Positions 6,316 through 12,985 of a DNA stretch of 20,198 nucleotides are shown here, piece after piece. This DNA comes from SVTX01 sp045538195. Lineage in GTDB: Bacteria > Bacillota > Clostridia > Oscillospirales > CAG-272. Location: positions 1-20,198 of the forward strand of contig JAZSRA010000072.1 of NCBI GenBank assembly GCA_045538195.1, in the 5' to 3' direction. Each line of letters starts with the position of its first letter. Positions within the stretch are counted from its first letter, which is position 1. Both the position numbers and the translations under genes were made by a program. The notes below the pieces were generated by a model, which saw only the letters and a list, made by a program, of their open reading frames with translations, had not been told where the DNA came from and made no database searches.

Positions 6316-7491
6316 ATGACGATTCTGTATAAAGACGCGTATATTTATATGGAAAACAAAGGTGGAGAAAGGACCTTTGCTCTCGGATGGCTTCTGACCG
6401 ACGGCGAGACCATCACTGCCACGGGTCTTGGCGAGCCGAGAGGCGATCTTGGTGAAAATATCAAAACAGTCGATCTTGACGGCGCGAAACTTGCTCCCGG
6501 TCTTATCGACATACACACCCACGGCAGGTTTGGCGGAGACTTTAATTCCGCTGACATCGAAACACTTAAAAAAATGTCGCGTTCCTATCTTGAAAGCGGA
6601 GTGACGAGCCTTATGCCTACTTTGGCATCGGATACGCTTGACGGACTTTTGTCTGCTACGGACCGCATTCTTGTCGCAAAAAAGCAGGGAGCGGAGAATT
6701 TCATCGGTGTACACCTTGAAGGCAGATATCTGAACGTAAAAAGACGGGGCGCTCACGCGGAAAGTCTGTTAGCTCCGCTTGACGCGAGAGAGCTTGACTC
6801 TATTATTATAAAAATGAAGACCGTCGGATCGGCACACGTCAGCGCGGCTTTGGAGCTTGATAGGAGCGGCGAGTTTACGAAAACCGCTCTTGACAGAGGC
6901 GTAACCCTCGGTCTCGCCCACACCGACGCGACCTTTGCCGAGGCGCAAAGAACCTTTGAGAACGGCGCGGTATCGCTGACGCATACGTATAACGCTATGT
7001 CGCCCTTCCATCACAGAGACGGCGGAGCGGTAGGCGCAGGTCTGCTTAACGACAACGTATTCTGTGAGCTTATTGCAGATGGATTTCACGTCGCCCCCGA
7101 GGCGGTCATGATGGCGTATCGTCTAAAAGGAGACAAGCTGGTGTTGATAACCGACTCTATGGAGGCGACGGGTATGGCGGACGGTGAGTACAGCATCGCG
7201 GGTCTGCCCGTGACCGTAAAGGACGGCAAGGCAAGAACCCACGGGGGGGCGATCGCAGGCAGCACGCTTTCTCTCATTGACGGTGTGAAAAATCTTGCGG
7301 CTTTTGTAAATATTCCTTTTGAAGAAGCTCTCTATCACGCAACCGCCTCTCCCGCAAAAATGCTTGGCATATTTGATTCTGTCGGCTCGCTTGAAGTCGG
7401 CAAGACGGCAAATATGCTTGTGCTTGATAACGAAAACAATGTCCGAGAAGTCATCTTCAAGGGCAACAGCGTGAAAGGTACTACCTTTTGA
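6316..7491 (+). CDS. nagA: N-acetylglucosamine-6-phosphate deacetylase
   Basis: A 391-residue amidohydrolase-fold enzyme. It shows the NagA landmarks in order: metal site IDIHTHGRFGGDF (His67, His69), VHLEGRYLN with the metal-binding Glu135, LGLAHTDATF (His202), LTHTYNAMSPFHHRDGGAVG (His223), ELIADGFHVAP, and the catalytic Asp280 in LITDSMEATG, then GGAIAGSTLSL. Reaction: GlcNAc-6-P + water gives glucosamine-6-P + acetate, in amino-sugar salvage or peptidoglycan recycling. The usual HLEGPF/W is HLEGRY here (Pro replaced by Arg137). The start is set by the AAGGAGG site and promoter upstream. No nagB or transporter is adjacent; metG follows after 116 bp. The released acetate is not obviously linked to the neighbouring acetate kinase, which is divergently transcribed. 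Confidence 0.93.
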   Translation: MTILYKDAYIYMENKGGERTFALGWLLTDGETITATGLGEPRGDLGENIKTVDLDGAKLAPGLIDIHTHGRFGGDFNSADIETLKKMSRSYLESGVTSLMPTLASDTLDGLLSATDRILVAKKQGAENFIGVHLEGRYLNVKRRGAHAESLLAPLDARELDSIIIKMKTVGSAHVSAALELDRSGEFTKTALDRGVTLGLAHTDATFAEAQRTFENGAVSLTHTYNAMSPFHHRDGGAVGAGLLNDNVFCELIADGFHVAPEAVMMAYRLKGDKLVLITDSMEATGMADGEYSIAGLPVTVKDGKARTHGGAIAGSTLSLIDGVKNLAAFVNIPFEEALYHATASPAKMLGIFDSVGSLEVGKTANMLVLDNENNVREVIFKGNSVKGTTF

Positions 7492-7516
7492 TAGGTAAAT
7501 AAACTGTTTCACGCGA

Positions 7517-7541
7517 GAATTTTGCCTTGACGGCAAAATTC
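7517..7541 (+). terminator. Hairpin after nagA (terminator-like, no T-run)
   Basis: GAATTTTGCC (7517-7526) and GGCAAAATTC (7532-7541) form a perfect 10-bp stem with a 5-nt loop, 25 bp after the nagA stop. There is no T-run after it, so termination would be weak or Rho-assisted; alternatively it protects the nagA 3' end while metG is co-transcribed. The intrinsic symmetry (AAAATT/AATTTT) makes it similar on both strands. Confidence 0.5.
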
Positions 7542-7572
7542 ATCATAGATTAGAGATCAATAATAAGAAAGG

Positions 7573-7594
7573 CATACCGCCCATTCGCGGTATG
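7573..7594 (+). promoter_or_regulatory. Hairpin just upstream of the metG ribosome site
   Basis: CATACCGC (7573-7580) and GCGGTATG (7587-7594) form a perfect 8-bp stem with a 6-nt loop. The only close ribosome site for metG is the weak AAGG at 7597-7600, directly after the stem; a better one, AAGAAAGG (7565-7572), directly precedes it, 35 nt from the ATG. The stem could bring the distant site near the start codon or control access to it. No T-box or S-box signature is recognisable. Confidence 0.45.
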
Positions 7595-7607
7595 TAAGGT
7601 AACAACA

Positions 7608-9581
7608 ATGGAAAAGTATTACATCACAACGGCGATAGCCTACGCATCCAAAAAGCCCCACTTCGGCAACACCTACGAGGCGATAATGACCGACGCTATG
7701 GCGAGATACAAGAGACAGATGGGTTTCGACGTATTTTACTGCACGGGTACCGATGAACACGGTCAGAAGATCGAGGATCTGGCAAAAGAAGCAGGCATAA
7801 CTCCTAAGGCGTACGTTGACAACGTAGCGGGCGAGATTCGCGAGCTTTGGGACAAAATGAACGTAAATTACGATCACTTTATCCGCACGACCGACGATTA
7901 TCACGAATCTGCGGTCAAAAAGATATTCAAGAAATTCTACGATCAGGGCGATATATATAAAGGAAAATACGAGGGCTGGTACTGTACCCCCTGCGAGTCC
8001 TTCTTTACCGAAACTCAGGCGGAGGGCGGCAAGTGTCCCGACTGCGGCAGACCTGTGCAGAAAGCCGAGGAGGAGGCTTACTTCTTCAAAATGAGCAAAT
8101 ATGCCGATAAGCTTATGGCTCATATTGACGCACACCCCGATTTTATTCAGCCCGAGTCGAGAAAGAAGGAGATGGTCAACAACTTCTTAAAGGTTGAGGG
8201 CGGATTGCAGGATCTCTGCGTTTCCAGAACTTCATTTTCTTGGGGTATTCCCGTTGACTTTGACCCCCGTCACGTTACCTACGTTTGGCTCGACGCACTG
8301 ACTAACTATATCACTGCTATCGGCTTTGATCCCGACAAATCCTACGAGGAGCAGAGCGAGAAATTCAAGAAGTACTGGCCTTGCGACGTTCACGTCATCG
8401 GCAAGGATATTCTTCGCTTCCATACTATTTACTGGCCTATCTTCCTTATGGCGCTTGATATGCCTCTGCCCAAGCAGATATTCGGTCATCCTTGGTTCAA
8501 CTTCGGTGCCGATAAGATGTCCAAGTCTCGCGGAAACGTTATCTATGCCGACGAGCTTGCAGAACGCTTCGGTGTTGACGGTGTAAGATACTACGCACTC
8601 TCCGAGATGCCCTTCGCAAACGACGGAAGTATCACATACGAGACGGTTATAAAGAGATTCAATACCGACCTTGTAAATAACCTCGGAAACCTCGTTAAGC
8701 GTACCCTTGACATGCAAAAGAAGTATTTCGACAAGGTAGTTCAGGCGCCCACAGAGGTCGAGGAGCTTGACGGCGAGCTTAAGGTAGCTTGCGTTAAGGC
8801 GTATGACGGACTTATCAAGAATATGGATGCTTTCAAGGTAGCGGACGCGCTTGAATGTATATTTGAGATGCTCTCTCGCGCGAATAAATATATTGATGAA
8901 ACTACTCCTTGGACTCTTGCCAAGGATGAGAGCAAAAAGGCGAGACTTGGTACGGTTCTCTACAATCTGCTTGAAGCTATCCGTTGGGGCGCCGTTATGC
9001 TTGCTCCCTTTATTCCCGAGACGGCAGAGTCTATCCTCTCTATGCTGGGAACCGACAAGGTTGAGTACACCACCATCGGCACTGCGGACAAATTCGGCGG
9101 CATAGAGGTTGGAAGCGTTGTCGGCGACTCCAAGGTTCTTTTCGCGAGAATAGACGAAGCAAAGCTGCTCTCTGAGCTTGAAGCCGAAATCGCTGCAAAG
9201 AAGGCGGCGGCTGAGGCTGCGGCAAAGGCGAATGAGATTCCCGAAAAGCCCGAGGGCTGCGCGCTTATCGGCATCGAGGACTTTATGGGCGTTGAGCTTC
9301 GCACCGCAAAGATACTTGAATGTGAAAAAGTTCCGAAGGCTAAAAAACTGCTTAAGCTGAAGATAGATCTCGGTTATGAGCAGAGACAGGTTGTTTCGGG
9401 CATTGCAAAGTGGTATCAGCCCGAGGATCTGATCGGCAAGAAGATAATTGTTGTGGCTAACCTTAAACCCGCAACGCTTTGCGGAATAGAATCCAACGGT
9501 ATGATACTTGCGTCGGGTGAGGAGACTGTCAGAGTTGTATTCCTTGATAAGGATACCCCTCTCGGCGAGAGAGTAAGATAA
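7608..9581 (+). CDS. metG: Methionyl-tRNA synthetase
   Basis: A 657-residue class I synthetase that charges tRNA-Met with methionine in the cytosol. Visible: the HIGH-equivalent HFGN (18-21), two CxxC zinc knuckles (Cys126/129 and Cys143/146) in the connective peptide, VWLDALTNYI for methionine/adenylate binding, and KMSKS at 303-307. An anticodon-binding helical domain follows to about 520, then an Ala/Lys-rich linker (EIAAKKAAAEAAAKANE), and a C-terminal EMAPII-like tRNA-binding OB domain from about 553 (IEDFMGVELRTAKILECEKV), as in the dimeric Firmicute enzyme. The length is normal for this type. It lies 116 bp after nagA with two hairpins between. The start at 7608 fits the family N-terminus, though its ribosome site is weak. 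Confidence 0.98.
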   Translation: MEKYYITTAIAYASKKPHFGNTYEAIMTDAMARYKRQMGFDVFYCTGTDEHGQKIEDLAKEAGITPKAYVDNVAGEIRELWDKMNVNYDHFIRTTDDYHESAVKKIFKKFYDQGDIYKGKYEGWYCTPCESFFTETQAEGGKCPDCGRPVQKAEEEAYFFKMSKYADKLMAHIDAHPDFIQPESRKKEMVNNFLKVEGGLQDLCVSRTSFSWGIPVDFDPRHVTYVWLDALTNYITAIGFDPDKSYEEQSEKFKKYWPCDVHVIGKDILRFHTIYWPIFLMALDMPLPKQIFGHPWFNFGADKMSKSRGNVIYADELAERFGVDGVRYYALSEMPFANDGSITYETVIKRFNTDLVNNLGNLVKRTLDMQKKYFDKVVQAPTEVEELDGELKVACVKAYDGLIKNMDAFKVADALECIFEMLSRANKYIDETTPWTLAKDESKKARLGTVLYNLLEAIRWGAVMLAPFIPETAESILSMLGTDKVEYTTIGTADKFGGIEVGSVVGDSKVLFARIDEAKLLSELEAEIAAKKAAAEAAAKANEIPEKPEGCALIGIEDFMGVELRTAKILECEKVPKAKKLLKLKIDLGYEQRQVVSGIAKWYQPEDLIGKKIIVVANLKPATLCGIESNGMILASGEETVRVVFLDKDTPLGERVR

Positions 9582-9596
9582 TTATAATTTGCATAA

Positions 9597-9626
9597 GGGG
9601 AAGGACCTTTGAAAACGTCCTTCCCC
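9597..9626 (+). terminator. Hairpin after metG
   Basis: GGGGAAGGAC (9597-9606) and GTCCTTCCCC (9617-9626) form a perfect 10-bp GC-rich stem with a 10-nt loop, 15 bp after the metG stop. The T-run expected of an intrinsic terminator is absent (CATTCTG follows), so strength is uncertain. It is the likely end of the nagA-metG transcript. Confidence 0.6.
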
Positions 9627-9671
9627 CATTCTGAAACTTGGTGCAAGGAGAATAAATTGTAATCTATCTAT

Positions 9672-10196
9672 TAACTTTTCTTGTCATCAGCGACAAGAAA
9701 AGTTACAAAAGAAAAGCCGCACGGGGGAATAGGGGCGGGTCTTACGAATAAAAAAGCAGCAAGCCGCGTTTTTATTCGTTTCAACAGCCCCTCCCCCGTG
9801 TCCCCCAACCCCAAAGGGTTAATATAGTGGAACACGGCTTACATCAATATAAAACTTTTAGCCTCAAAGAGGCTTTCCCTTCGGGAAAGGTCGCTCACGC
9901 GACGTGCTAAAATTTTCAATAAGATCACGGCTACAAATCGAAATTATAAGATAGATTTCACTTCTGTCAAATCAATAAACCCATTTTGTCGGCTATGCCG
10001 ACAGGAGAGAGGGGTACATAGGGGAGAGAGGATGTCGCAGGGCGAGAAAATGCGGCATGTTCGCTTTTTCTCGAACAAGACCCTCTTACCCTATGCGGCG
10101 TTTCTTTGGTTCGTTTCTTGCCGACGTGGGCAAGAAATGAACAAAAACTTGCGTTTCTTTTGTAACTTTTCTTTCCGCTGGTGGAAAGAAAAGTTA
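9672..10196 (+). repeat. Palindrome-rich repeat, copy R1, with hairpin-forming terminal inverted repeats
   Basis: About 525 bp of non-coding DNA between metG and mgtE. Its two ends are inverted copies of each other: TAACTTTTCTTGTC/GACAAGAAAAGTTA (9672-9705) and TAACTTTTCTTTCC/GGAAAGAAAAGTTA (10163-10196), each a 14-bp hairpin, and each followed inwards by CAAAAGAAA. Internal stems: CACGGGGG..AGGGGC with GCCCCTCCCCCGTG (9720-9736 with 9787-9800), enclosing ACGAATAAAAA/TTTTTATTCGT (9744-9779); AGCCTC/GAGGCT (9860-9874); CTTTCCC/GGGAAAG (9873-9889); GTCGC/GCGAC (9890-9903); TGTCGGC/GCCGACA (9987-10003); TTTCTTGCC/GGCAAGAAA (10114-10137). A second copy, R2, lies inverted at 11914-12448. The short open frame from 10032 is frame-shifted relative to R2, so it is not taken as a gene. 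MITE-like or a structured intergenic repeat. Confidence 0.8.
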
Positions 10197-10214
10197 GTAT
10201 AAATAAAATACTAA
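10194..10214 (-). terminator. AT-rich hairpin after mgtE
   Basis: TTAGTAT (10194-10200) and ATACTAA (10208-10214) form a 7-bp AT-only-loop stem 5 bp after the mgtE stop codon on the minus strand. It abuts the 14-bp terminal hairpin of repeat R1 (10163-10196), and together they may end the mgtE transcript. Neither has a clean T-run, so this is a weak call. Confidence 0.35.
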
Positions 10215-10218
10215 AACT

Positions 10219-11724
10219 TTACAGTCCCAACACCTGTGACGCTATTGAGAAATAGATCACAAGCGTTACGGTATCGACAATCGTCGTTATAAAGGGCGAC
10301 GCCATGACCGCAGGGTCAAGCTTGATCCTCTTTGCCAGCATAGGCAGTATCGTTCCAACCACCTTTGCCACCACGACCGCAAAGAACGCCGTTGCGCTGA
10401 CTATCGCCGCAACCAAGAGATTGTTTTGCTCCACATCGCCTTCAAGAATAGTAACGGGTTGAAGTCTGAAATCAATAAGCATCGTCTTGATAAAGCAAAC
10501 TATGGCAAGACATATTCCGCAAAGCGCGGAAACTCTAAATTCCTTCCACAAAACGCGGAAGAAATTCTTCATCGTGATCTCGCCCAGCGACATAGCACGA
10601 ATGATCGCAACCGACGACTGACTTCCCGCATTACCGCCCGTATTCATGAGCATGGGAAAGAATATGGTCAAAACAGCATAAGTACCGATAGCGTTTTCGT
10701 AGTGAGTTATGACCGCGCTCGAAAAGATCGCCGCAAGCATAAGGACGAGAAGCCAAGGAAAACGCTTTTTCCATGTCTCAAATACTCCTGTTTTCAGATA
10801 TGGCTTATCGGTAGGTGTAATTGCCGCCATAAGCTCGATATCCTCGGTAGCCTCCTCGTTGATGACGTCGATCGCGTCGTCAACGGTGATAATACCCACA
10901 AGCCTCATTTCTTTATCAACGATAGGAAGCGCAAGCAGACCGTATTTCGCGATAGTGTCCGCCGCATACTCTCGGTCGTCGACTGTGGACGCATAAATGG
11001 GATCCTCTGTCATAATATCCCCTATCACGTCCTCGGATTTCGCGAATAAAAGCTCTTTAAACGATACCGTTCCCAGCAGCTTTCTGCTTTCGTTGGTAAC
11101 GTAAGCAATATAGACCGTCTCCTTGTCGATTCCCGTGCGTCTGATATACTCTATCGCCTGGGACACGGTCATTTCTGCGTGGATAGCTATATATTCGGCG
11201 GTCATGACGCTTCCAGCGCTCGATTCGGGATACGCTAAGAGCTTGTTGATCTCGGAGCGGGTCTCGCTCGTCACGTTCTTCAAAATTCTCGTTACGATAT
11301 TGGCGGGCAGCTCGCCCAGAGCGTCAACCGCGTCGTCAAGTGCCAGCTCTTCCACGATTGCGGAGATCTCTCGGTCGGTCATAGCCTCAACGATACGCTT
11401 TTGTATGTCCGCGTCAAGCTCCGCGAATACGTCCGCCGCAGTGTCCTTTTTAAGAAGCTTGAACACTCCGGGGATCCTTTTCGCCTCAATTTGGGAAAAG
11501 AAATCTGCCGCGTCTACCGGATTCAATTCTTCGATAGTATTTACGAAGTCAGAATATCGTCGGTTATCAAGCATCTCCACAAGAGAGTCAAATCGGCTCT
11601 CTATTTCTTCTTCACGAAGCTCCTCTGCGCTTTCAAATTCTTCGCTTTTGCTCTCAAGCTCTTCACTCTCGCGCTCGGATTCGTCTTTTTCGTCCTCAAA
11701 CTGCTTGTTTTCAAAATCCGTCAT
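10219..11724 (-). CDS. mgtE: MgtE-family magnesium transporter
   Basis: A 501-residue inner-membrane Mg2+ channel/transporter. Order of parts: an acidic N-terminal tail (about 21 Asp/Glu in the first 44 residues), the MgtE N domain of helical repeats (about 45-150), two CBS domains (about 150-275; IMTEDPIYASTVDD and VGIITVDDAIDVI are typical), the plug helix, and five membrane segments (from about 305). The signature PMLMNTGGNAGSQSS in the channel and the last helix VDTVTLVIYFSIA are intact. In the family, cytosolic Mg2+ bound between N and CBS domains closes the pore. The open frame extends to 11793, but AAGGAGG 8 nt before ATG 11724 and a promoter at 11800-11828 favour 11724. It stands alone, flanked by inverted repeats R1 and R2. 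The roughly 70-nt leader is too short for an M-box. Confidence 0.95.
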   Translation of the reverse strand: MTDFENKQFEDEKDESERESEELESKSEEFESAEELREEEIESRFDSLVEMLDNRRYSDFVNTIEELNPVDAADFFSQIEAKRIPGVFKLLKKDTAADVFAELDADIQKRIVEAMTDREISAIVEELALDDAVDALGELPANIVTRILKNVTSETRSEINKLLAYPESSAGSVMTAEYIAIHAEMTVSQAIEYIRRTGIDKETVYIAYVTNESRKLLGTVSFKELLFAKSEDVIGDIMTEDPIYASTVDDREYAADTIAKYGLLALPIVDKEMRLVGIITVDDAIDVINEEATEDIELMAAITPTDKPYLKTGVFETWKKRFPWLLVLMLAAIFSSAVITHYENAIGTYAVLTIFFPMLMNTGGNAGSQSSVAIIRAMSLGEITMKNFFRVLWKEFRVSALCGICLAIVCFIKTMLIDFRLQPVTILEGDVEQNNLLVAAIVSATAFFAVVVAKVVGTILPMLAKRIKLDPAVMASPFITTIVDTVTLVIYFSIASQVLGL

Positions 11725-11732
11725 CTCTTTTC

Positions 11733-11739
11733 CCTCCTT
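11733..11739 (-). promoter_or_regulatory. Ribosome binding site that fixes the mgtE start
   Basis: AAGGAGG on the minus strand, 8 nt before ATG 11724. The alternative upstream ATG (11793) would coincide with the expected transcript start and has no such site. Confidence 0.85.
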
Positions 11740-11799
11740 TTTTAATTTTGCCCTATCGGGATAATATCGCTTGATTTGGCAAACATTATCCATAATACT

Positions 11800-11828
11800 A
11801 TAATATCAACAAAATATCTTTATTTCAA
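11800..11828 (-). promoter_or_regulatory. Predicted sigma-A promoter of mgtE
   Basis: On the minus strand TTGAAA (11828-11823) and TATTAT (11805-11800) are separated by 17 bp; each matches its consensus at five of six positions. The transcript would start near 11793, giving a 70-nt leader. The promoter lies between mgtE and repeat R2, so it would move together with mgtE if the segment between the repeats inverted. Confidence 0.65.
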
Positions 11829-11913
11829 CAGCTAAACTTTTCTAAAATGTAAATTTGTTGAAGATTTTTACAAAAACATATTTAAGTTTTGATTTATCTA
11901 TGAGATATATTTA

Positions 11914-12448
11914 TGTTCATTTTCTTCCTGCGACGGAAGAAAACGAACCAAAAGAACGCCGCATAGGGTAAAGAGGGTCTTGTTCGAGAAAAAGCGAACA
12001 TGCCGCATTTTCTCGCCCTGCGACATCCTCTCTCCCCTATGTACCCCTCTCTCCTGTCGGCAAAGCCGACGAAAAAAGATTATTGATTTCACAGAGGTAA
12101 AACTCTCTTATAATTTTGATTTGTAGCCGTAATCTTATTAAAGTTTAACGCTTTGTCGCCGTAATCTTATTAAAGTTTAACGCTTTGTCGCCGTGATCTT
12201 ATTAAAGCTTACCGCTTTGTCGCGTGAGCGACCTTTCCCGAGGGGAAAGCCTCTTTGAGGCTAAAAGTTTGATATTTTTGTAAGCCGTACTCCACTATAT
12301 TAACCAATGGGGTTGGGGGACACGGGGGAGGGGCTGTCGAGACGAATAAAAATGCGGCTTGCTGCTTTTTCATTCGTAAGACCTGCCCCTATCACCCGTG
12401 CGGCTTTTCTTTTCGTACTTTTCTTGCAGCTGGTGGCAAGAAAAGTAC
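11914..12448 (-). repeat. Palindrome-rich repeat, copy R2, inverted relative to R1
   Basis: About 535 bp lying between the mgtE promoter and the terminator of the alpha operon. Read on the minus strand it aligns with R1 over nearly its full length; 11971-12062 is a 92-bp perfect match to 9996-10087. It starts with the hairpin GTACTTTTCTTGC/GCAAGAAAAGTAC (12415-12448), equivalent to the R1 end hairpin but with compensating changes in both arms. At the mgtE side it stops after TTTTCTTCC/GGAAGAAAA (11920-11943) and lacks the second terminal hairpin of R1. It also contains three tandem 32-bp units where R1 has one. No coding capacity is supported: the open frame at 11898-12092 is broken by a one-base difference in R1. 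Confidence 0.8.
12126..12221 (-). repeat. Three tandem 32-bp units inside repeat R2
   Basis: Units at 12126-12157, 12158-12189 and 12190-12221 are directly adjacent without spacers. The first two are identical (GCCGTAATCTTATTAAAG followed by TTTAACGCTTTGTC); the third differs at three positions. R1 has a single diverged equivalent (about 9900-9931). This is a local tandem expansion, not a CRISPR array. Confidence 0.85.
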
Positions 12449-12469
12449 ATATAAGAAAAGACTTTCCTT

Positions 12470-12503
12470 TGGTTACTTTCTGCCGACGTGGGTAAAAAAT
12501 AAA
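12470..12503 (+). repeat. Extra degenerate repeat module outside R2
   Basis: GGTTACTTTCTGCCGACGTG and the following GGTAAAAAATAAAC match R1 positions 10108-10142 (GGTTCGTTTCTTGCCGACGT...) with a few changes, in the same orientation as R1 and opposite to R2. It is an isolated copy of the last stem module, showing that the repeats are built from separable modules. Confidence 0.6.
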
Positions 12504-12529
12504 CACCTAATCACCGCTAAATCTCAAAT

Positions 12530-12567
12530 AAAAAACAAAAAATCGGGGCAGACCTCAGGTCTGCCCC
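12530..12567 (-). terminator. Intrinsic terminator of the spc-alpha ribosomal operon
   Basis: On the minus strand GGGGCAGACC (12567-12558) and GGTCTGCCCC (12554-12545) form a perfect 10-bp GC-rich stem with a 3-nt loop, followed by GATTTTTTGTTTTTT. It lies 17 bp after the rplQ stop codon, a textbook Rho-independent terminator. Confidence 0.93.
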
Positions 12568-12583
12568 CCTATTATCTCAGCAA

Positions 12584-12946
12584 TTATTCTGCCTTAGCTT
12601 CCTCGTCGATAAGACGAACGATAGCCATTTCAGCAGCGTCGCCGCGGCGAGCGCCGATCTTGAATATCTGAGTATATCCGCCCTGTCTCTCTGCGTACTT
12701 AGGAGCGATCTCGTTGAACAGCTTGGTTACAACGTCTTCCTTGGTGATGTATGCAAGAGCAGCTCTGCGGCTTGCAAGAGTGTTCTTCTTGCCGAGTGTG
12801 ATCATTTTTTCTGCGATGGAACGAACCTCTTTCGCTCTGGTGAGAGTAGTCTCAACCTGTCCGTTCTCAAGCAGCAGGGTAACCATTCCGCGAAGCATAG
12901 CTTTTCTGTGAGCGGTAGGTCTGCCAAGTTTTCTGGTTCCGGGCAT
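12584..12946 (-). CDS. rplQ: 50S ribosomal protein L17
   Basis: A 120-residue protein beginning MPGTRKLGRPTAHRKAMLRG, the conserved L17 N-terminus, with VTLLLENGQVETTLTRAKEV and the central basic region that lines the exit-tunnel side of the large subunit. The length equals the bacterial core form. It is the last gene of the alpha operon, 39 bp after rpoA and just before the terminator. AGGAGG lies upstream of the ATG. Nothing unusual. Confidence 0.98.
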   Translation of the reverse strand: MPGTRKLGRPTAHRKAMLRGMVTLLLENGQVETTLTRAKEVRSIAEKMITLGKKNTLASRRAALAYITKEDVVTKLFNEIAPKYAERQGGYTQIFKIGARRGDAAEMAIVRLIDEEAKAE

Positions 12947-12985
12947 TTCTAAGTCCTCCTTCTGCTGGTATTTAATCTAAATTTC

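Noticed and set aside
11725..11799. M-box Mg2+ riboswitch before mgtE
   Set aside because: The leader from the predicted promoter is only about 70 nt and shows no multi-helix M-box layout.
11898..12092. Short open frame (64 codons) within repeat R2 with a GA-rich stretch before an internal ATG
   Set aside because: The equivalent in R1 has a one-base deletion after CTCTT that changes the frame while the DNA stays 92 bp identical up to that point; changes follow stem pairing, not codon positions.
12126..12221. Possible CRISPR array (three 32-bp repeats)
   Set aside because: The units are directly adjacent with no spacers, no leader and no cas genes; it is a tandem duplication.
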